Origin: Haemaphysalis longicornis
Lineage: Eukaryota > Arthropoda > Arachnida > Ixodida > Ixodidae
Assembly (NCBI GenBank): GCA_013339765.2
Contig: JABSTR010001154.1
Span: 248,001 to 312,000, forward strand
DNA length: 64,000 nt
Direction of reading: 5' to 3'
Shown: in pieces, positions 58,035-64,000 of the stretch
Layout: the number at the start of each line of letters is the position of its first letter
How positions within the stretch are numbered: position 1 is the first letter of the stretch
Notes under the pieces: model-generated
The model's database searches: none
Told to the model about the DNA's origin: nothing
The model's input: only the letters and a program-made list of their open reading frames with translations
Program-made: the position numbers and the translations under genes

Positions 58035-58250
58035 GATGTGGATGGATGTCTTTGGTAGAGGCGTTCGTCCTGCAGTGGACACCAATGGATGAGTGGAGTG
58101 CTTACCGAGGGACAGCCCCAGCGCGCCAAGAACTGCAGAGCGTCGTGGCCACGGCAAATTCTTGCAGAAGAGCAGCACGTATGTGGTCTGTCAGTCGCTG
58201 GTATCCAATGCAGGACGAAGGCCTCTCCCACGACTTCTAATCGTCATCAT
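58035..58250. mobile_element. Two inverted fragments of an RTE-like LINE tail
   Basis: On the + strand (about 58050) and the - strand (about 58235) the phrase (G/V)EAFVL(Q/H)W is encoded. It is the conserved end of RTE-type LINEs also seen at 20066-20320. The two fragments face opposite ways. Confidence 0.5.
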
Positions 58251-58339
58251 CCCCTTTAGTGCGTCCGGCGAATCCATCATTTACCACGGAACTCTCTTTC
58301 CTCATCGCTGCGGCTACCATTCTCCCTTCCTTGACTTTT

Positions 58340-58719
58340 CATGGCGGTGGTGGTGGTACCAGTGAGATGGCTCATACCCACTCAGGGGGATTGGCCAGGC
58401 AGTGCGCCTTTCATCCAGCGGCCGTGGGCCAGGAGATGGGCGCCTTACCGAAAGAAACTGTTGTGTCCGTGCTCACCAGCGGAAGCGCAGTTCTGCGTCG
58501 GCGCCTCCCGACAGCGCGCCAATTAGTGTCCCCCGCGAAGGGGCCCTTTTCCCTCGCCGACGCCGCCCCGACACCGGGGGGCGATGGACAATGCACGGGA
58601 AGACGCTTTGGGACCTTGCTGCAGAGCAGTCGCAAAAAGCCGTGTTCTTCTTAGGTGAATAAACCCTATTTTCAAGTGTGCCCGCGCGTCAGCTTGTCAC
58701 TGACTGCGCGGACGTAACA
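58340..58719 (+). mobile_element. 5' LTR of a Ty3/gypsy element (start unresolved)
   Basis: The right end is supported: AATAAA at 58658, LTR end ...GTAACA at 58719, then TGGCGACGAGGAAG, which has the form of a primer-binding site just before gag. I could not place the left end. Confidence 0.45.
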
Positions 58720-58771
58720 GTGGCGACGAGGAAGTGCTTGAGCGACCCACATTGAAAGGCAGTGCTACGCA

Positions 58772-59647
58772 ATGGCTACGCACGCATCAGGACGATTACC
58801 TGAGTTCAACGGCACCTCCTGGGGATCATGGTTTGGACGACTTCAATTCTACTTTGAGGCCAACAACATCGTAGACCCCAGCAAGAAGAAGGCACACCTG
58901 CTCGCGCTGGAGGAGACGTACGACACCGTCTGCTCCTTAGTTCAGCCAAGCACACCAGCGGCAGTGGGCTACGACCACATCGTTGCGGCACTGCAGAAGC
59001 ACTACGATCCAAGGCCATCCGAAGTGTACAGCCGGGCCCTTTTTCAACGAAGAGACCAGATGGAGGGAGAAGCGGTCGGCACCTACGTTGCGGCGCTGAA
59101 AAAACTGGCCGCCGATTGCAACTTCGGAATGCTGCCCACCACAACAGTAGCTACCGAAGACCCAGTCGCCGCGCCACCTGCGAACCCTACCATGCTACCA
59201 CTGGACATTATGCTCCGTGACCGATTTGTTTGTGGACTGCGGGACGACTTCCTACAACAGCGCCTGTTTGCTGAGACCGACTTGACGTTCGCAAGGGCTT
59301 ACGACATCGCCATTCGAGCTGCAGAGTGCCGGCAAGCAGCAGCGTGACATCCGGAAGCCCATCGAGCCGGCATACCTCACAATTCACCAGCTCCAGCCCC
59401 CCCGGCAAGTGGCGAAAAAACCACCTAAGGCGCAGCGCTGCTGGCGCTGTGACGAGCAGCACAGCCCGCAGGCATGCAAGCTTCAAGGCGCAACGTGCCA
59501 TTTTTGCAAGAAAGGAGGTCACATCGAGAAGGCATGCATAACAAAGAGAAATCAGTCGAGGGCACCCCCTGAACGGCGCAAGCACGTGAACGCCTCAGAG
59601 GCCATAACGCAGGCGGAGACGCACGGTCACCGGCGCTGTATGACCTA
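58772..59647 (+). pseudogene. Ty3/gypsy gag with zinc knuckles, one frameshift
   Basis: A 191-codon frame from 58772 encodes a Gag core (FNGTSWGSWFGRLQFYFEAN, then FVCGLRDDFLQQRL). It stops at 59345 because the frame slips in an AGC run at about 59335. The shifted frame continues through CWRCDEQHSPQAC and CHFCKKGGHIEKAC, a CX2CX3HX4C and a classic CX2CX4HX4C nucleic-acid-binding knuckle. Gag would package the element's RNA. One indel separates this copy from an intact frame. Confidence 0.8.
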
Positions 59648-59683
59648 AACACCGGTCTCAACCTACGCACGCAACCGAAGATC

Positions 59684-60507
59684 ATGATCGACGTCACCGT
59701 GCATCACCAGCCAATCTACTTCGAGGTGGATTCCGGAGCAGCATGTACGCTCATTAGCGAACAGACGTACCACCAAACCTGGCGGCAGCATGCACCCATC
59801 TTGCTCGACGACGACACGCACCTGAGAACGTGGTTAGAGCAGGCCTTGCCACAACTGGGAAGTGCCAACATAGACGTTTGCTTCAACGGCACAACCTGCC
59901 AGCTACCACTACTTATCGTGCGAGGGGCCGGATCTAGCCTCTTGGGCCGAAATTGGTTCGACGCTCTTGGGATAACGATCGGAGTATCAACCAGGCTACC
60001 GAGGACAATATTCCCGAGCGACAAGACTTGGTGGAGCGACTTCAAAAGAAGTACGAAGCGGTTTTCACTAGGGATATTCCCGGTCACAACGGACCTCTCA
60101 TCAACCTGGAGCTCCATCAAGACGCCAGCCCCAAATTTCTCAAAGCCAGGCCAGTACCCTTTGCCATGCAGTCGGCGTACGATGAAGAGCTTCGCAAGCT
60201 CGAGCAGCAGGATGTCATTGCGCCGATGCAACACTCCGACTGGGCCACATCCACTTGTCGGAGTCAGGAAAAAAGACGGAACTCTACGTCTTTGTGGAGA
60301 CTACAGGAGCACCGTGAACCTGGCAACGAAGGCTTCTGCTTACCCACTACCAACACCACAGGAGGTTTTCAGCACACTCCGGGGGGGGGGGGGGGGGGCC
60401 GAATTTTCAGCACGCTGGACCTGACCCAGGCGTACCAACAGCTGAAGGTGAGCAAAGAAACATCTGAATTGCTCACTATAAACACTATAAGGGGCCTCTG
60501 GGTGTAG
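59684..60507 (+). pseudogene. Ty3/gypsy protease and reverse transcriptase, truncated
   Basis: The frame at 59684 encodes an aspartic protease (YFEVDSGAACTLIS, then SSLLGRNWFDALGI). The frame shifts at about 59965 into LVERLQKKYEAVFTRDIP and FLKARPVPFAMQSAYDEELR, the start of reverse transcriptase. It shifts again into LVGVRKKDGTLRLCGDYRSTVN, is disrupted by an 18-base G run at about 60381-60398, and resumes with FSTLDLTQAYQQLKV. It ends at about 60495 before the catalytic YxDD. RNase H, integrase and the 3' LTR are absent. Confidence 0.82.
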
Positions 60508-60735
60508 GAACAAATTGTCCCGGTACAAATAGTTCCGGAACAAATGGCCCCATAACTTATGGTCCCGGAACAAATGGTCCCAACTCCAAAGTAGGAACAA
60601 ATGGTCCTGGAACTCATGGTCCGGGAGCTTATGGTTCCGGAACAAATGGTGCCGGAACTTATGATTCCGGAACAAATGTTCTCGGAACAACAAATGTTCC
60701 CGGAACAAATGGTCCGGAACAAATGGTCCCGAGCC
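60508..60735. repeat. 15-bp minisatellite
   Basis: Units alternate around GGTCCCGGAACAAAT and GGTCCCGGAACTTAT with point changes and one short interruption. It begins where the gypsy sequence stops. Confidence 0.85.
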
Positions 60736-62386
60736 CCTCTTTGGGAAAAATTATTGCATAAAACTCCACGTGTGCTCTCTGTTTCCATTTGCTACATCTT
60801 GCTGCTGTGCGGTATGGCGTGCTGTCCCAAAAAGTTTCAATAATGATCTGTTCATTCTAGTCATATTATTACACATACTTCAAAGGGTAAAAATTAATAG
60901 TTTAATAAATCAATGTTCAAGAATCTCTGTTTCTGACGATTTCTCGGTTTTCGCACCCCTCCTCTGGGTGTTAGCATGAGGCAGAAAAAAAACACTAAAC
61001 GCCCCTTATAAGCGACAGCGGTGTTCCTTCACGTTCGTTAGGAATAGCAGGAGAAAGAGCATGAACCCAGTGCTGAGAAATTCAATTGTCTTATTCCTCA
61101 ATAACGGGTGAAAGAGCGGGATATTTCTCTTCACGGGTTTAAGATCCAGACGGCAACGCAGGCTTGGGCCATGAGTCATGAGTAGCTGGCCGTGTAAAGT
61201 TTAGAGCATTGTATTATATTATTGATTGCATTTATTTAAAGCACTGGTCTTTCTTGGGCTACTTAAACAACGGTGTCTGTGTCTGTATTTCTGGATGTTT
61301 CTCTATTCAGCCGCCCTGCAAAACTTGCAATAATTTTCGAATGAGACGTTTACATGGGGAAAACATGTCCAGGTTAGATATTCTACTAGCATAAGTCATA
61401 CTTGTCAGCATTTTTTAAGCAAAAAGAAAACAATAGGCACATTTGAAGCGCAACATAATTACATAGGCTATGTGAGCACTGTTCTTATCAATAAAAATAG
61501 AGGTTGATGTATTTTTTACAGCAGACACAAGGAATGGGTTTAAAACAATACTTTAACCACAAAATGTAAAATGGACTCGTGCTCAGGACTGGACGCTGGT
61601 CAAACAGCTATTAAAGGTCCCAGCTGATAGCGTTACCAGTGAGAACGTGAAAATTTGAACTGAATTCAGCAAAACCCTATTGCGTCTATCATGGGAGGTC
61701 CCAGTCGGTAAGGTAATGGCGTTAGAGGTGGGTGGGGAAGATAGAAAAGGTAAATAAGTGTTTCGATTTAAATGTCTTTCGGCATTTGCAGGGAAGCTAG
61801 CAGATACATTGCAAATTTTTTCCAAGGCGCGACATTTCATTGCCCAGTTTGGCGACCAAAAATGTTGCATCGGAGTATTGTGATATATTAAGGTGGCACT
61901 CACTTTTATCAACCCCAGATTGAAGGGATTCAGCTCCACATATAACTATGTTCATCTATCCCCATGTTCATTTAATCCTATGTTCGTCTATCCCTAGTTC
62001 ATCTTTCTTCTAGTGGCTTACATTCCAATCACATAACTTTTATGGGCATGTCATTGAACTGAGACTGCAAAAGTAGCGATGTTTACTCCTTTTTTGGCAC
62101 AATGAAAAGTAGACACAACGTTTTTGCTTTACTCGGTAATGGGTTCATTAACATTTCGTGACAATATATATTACACATCCCCAAGTTAGAACCCATAAAC
62201 ACGCCTATGATTTCATTAGGCAGTCTTTATCGACAGGCCTATATTAGCGACGATCAGATGCCACACGGAAAGTTATTCAACGTTACATAGTTTATTTACA
62301 ATGTAAAAATTTTACAATATTTCATATTTTACAATTTTACAAGTGTTTATTTACACACAATATAAGCAGCACGAACTTTCTAGGGT
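60736..62386. other. Intergenic DNA
   Basis: AT-rich unique sequence with no recognisable gene, RNA or repeat family. Confidence 0.5.
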
Positions 62387-63797
62387 TCAAAGTCGAATAG
62401 TGTGGGCCACTCCTCTGAGAAACTGTTGCATAGTTTTTGCGCCTTGGATGTATTGCGTGCACAAAGACTCAAGACGAAGCTGCATTTGGACCGCTAAAGA
62501 GTTCGTCCTCTTTTGGGGTGGGACTCCGACCGATTCTTGAGCCATCTTTGCGGAGACCAATGATGCCTCTAAGCGAAGTGCACCAATTGATTTCCCCACC
62601 CTCGGGTGGCTATGCCCAACCAGGCTTCCAAATCGTCTGTTCCACGCTTCGCAATTGTTGTTGGTGCGGTGGCTACCTTCCACCGCGGCTTGGTGTACGT
62701 TCCACTCTTGAGGTGGGAATCTAGGAGGCAGGCGTCGCAAATGTATGTTACCGCCGACCCTGGTTAACGGGCGGTACGAACCAGTAACGTACGTGGCGTC
62801 AAAATATTCCACTAGCTCGTTAGCCTGGGTTGGAGCCAGGCCACGTAGCATGAGCAGCCCATCCCCAACGTCCTCCTCGGGCAGGTAAGCGAGTCCATCC
62901 AGCATTCCAACCAAAGCGCGGAATGAAGCGTCTTCATTGTATTGGACAACGAGTCCCAGTTCCTGGATTTTTCGCCATGTGCTTTGGCACAAATGAAAAA
63001 AACAGGCCTTTGTGCGGGTGTCATCCCCCAAAATAGCTTTCACAGCGTTCATTGCGCCTTTTTGGAAGTCTGTCATCACAACATCAGGCACTGGGGTGAA
63101 TCCCAGCGACTCGCATTCTGATGCGACTGCGCTTAGGAGTTCCTCGTACGCCTCCCTGTGTCTTTCTTGTCTACAGACAAGACACTACAGACACTGAGCA
63201 TTCACCCAGCGGAACTAGGATGGCGTACAACTGTAGGAACCCTTTCGGCGCCTGGTCAAATTTGCCGTCCATGAACCATGTGCTGCTCTCACAGAGTAGC
63301 CGCAAGCAGGCAGCTGTTCCAAAAACCAATAGCCTCGAGTCTGTGTCGGGCCCATTGTCATAAAAAAGAAATTTCTCAGGGCTAGGCCCTCCAGTCATGC
63401 TCCATGGAGTGCCGACAATGAGGTCGCGTAGGTCCCTGGAAGTCGGGGGTTATGCTGCGCAGCGCTGTTTCCGAATGACTCTCTTCAAGCTGTCTTCGCT
63501 TTTGATGGCCATCTTTTCTTCTTCTCCGAGACCTTGCAAGGCTTGCGCGACGACACTTGCAGATTAGGGCTACCTGCTTCATAGTCAAGCGAGTCTTTGT
63601 GAAATTCGTTTCAAAATCACTGGGCCCGTGATTTTGCTCACAAGTTATTATCAAATCATCATCTCCTGACGTGGTTATCACTGCTCCCTTGCAGCCTTGT
63701 GCGCGTTTGGTGCAGCGCCAGCGGATTCCATTTGCCGTTTCTTTGTGGCGCGTATACATGAAGCCGCCGCAACATATCTTCTGGCCGCCCTTGTTAG
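62387..63797 (-). pseudogene. FLYWCH zinc finger plus MULE transposase, two frameshifts
   Basis: The minus strand encodes a FLYWCH finger (KGGQKICCGGFMYTRHKET, then RWRCTKRAQGC). A MULE transposase core follows: STWFMDGKFDQAPKGFLQLY (first catalytic Asp), DVVMTDFQKGAMNAV, CFFHLCQS and EGSHRTNNNCEAWNRRF. One frameshift lies near 63435, after the Pro-Asp-Phe (CCC-GAC-TTC) codons, and a second near 63190, between PLGECSV and RHREAYEELL. Otherwise the frame is open, so decay is recent. The upstream T-rich run ending CAG at about 63820 may be a splice acceptor, with an N-terminal exon outside the window. Mutator-like elements of this type are common in ticks. Confidence 0.82.
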
Positions 63798-64000
63798 ACT
63801 TGAGTCACCTCCATTCTGGAACAAAAACAAACAAATTCGATTAAGTGTGTTCCATCTACTGGCGTGGTATACACTCAGACTTCATACCACTATGCTCATA
63901 TTCATGCTATATAGCTGCGTATCGGGCTAGTTTCCTCCTTTAAGACTAATATATGAAATGAACAGTCAGTGTAGTTTTCCTGGCTGCACACGCTTCCTAT
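63798..64000. other. Short flank, no feature seen
   Basis: AT-rich sequence upstream of the MULE fragment. I see no gene or terminal repeat. Confidence 0.5.

Noticed and set aside
1..64000. CRISPR arrays, prophage, operons or rRNA genes
   Set aside because: None seen; the repeats are eukaryotic transposons, minisatellites and microsatellites.

Overview
The window looks like nuclear DNA of a hard (ixodid) tick. It carries a tRNA-derived SINE that resembles the tick 'Ruka' family, long introns, many short terminal-inverted-repeat (TIR) elements, Penelope-like, LINE and Ty3/gypsy remnants, and a chelicerate-style FLYWCH-MULE transposase. No bacterial or viral gene layout is present. The species cannot be named from sequence alone.

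The main gene is on the + strand at 23311-36584: the C-terminal two thirds of hypoxia-inducible factor 1-alpha (HIF-1alpha, sima in flies). Nine exons can be chained by reading frame. They cover the end of PAS-B, a poly-Glu linker, the N-terminal oxygen-dependent degradation site (LTHLAP), an acidic segment, a C-terminal oxygen-dependent degradation site (RAPYISM), a Gln-rich and basic segment, and the C-terminal transactivation domain with the FIH target Asn (EVNAPI). A 3' UTR of about 4.5 kb runs to a poly(A) signal at 41082. Three of the eight introns between these exons need GC donors (AG|GCAAGY), and the acidic exon needs one extra base to stay in frame. I could not find the bHLH, PAS-A and early PAS-B exons between 584 and 23310. 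A CpG-rich start at 1-583, ending in a short ATG-led segment and a splice donor, is a weak candidate first exon.

Regions: 1-23310 is mostly non-coding, with CpG-rich islands, microsatellites, small TIR elements and a LINE fragment. 23311-41110 is HIF-1alpha, with SINEs and TIR elements in its introns. 41111-50146 is a repeat nest: a LINE 3' end hit by a 177-bp hAT-like element, then a 3.6-kb hAT-like element carrying a 5'-truncated Penelope-like element. 50147-54130 on the - strand is an uninterrupted 1327-aa protein with about 19 C2H2 fingers, with a likely 5' UTR intron. 55200-64000 is again mobile DNA: a second, inverted copy of a GGTTAGG-bearing element, a broken Ty3/gypsy element cut off in reverse transcriptase next to a 15-bp minisatellite, and a FLYWCH-MULE transposase broken by two frameshifts.

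How the genes work together: HIF-1alpha would be the oxygen-regulated transcription factor, controlled by prolyl hydroxylation and VHL at the two degradation sites and by FIH at the C-terminal Asn. The zinc-finger gene is a separate unit on the opposite strand with no visible functional link. No wholly new system stands out. The most unusual signals are the cluster of GC-AG introns in one gene and the well-preserved nested insertions.
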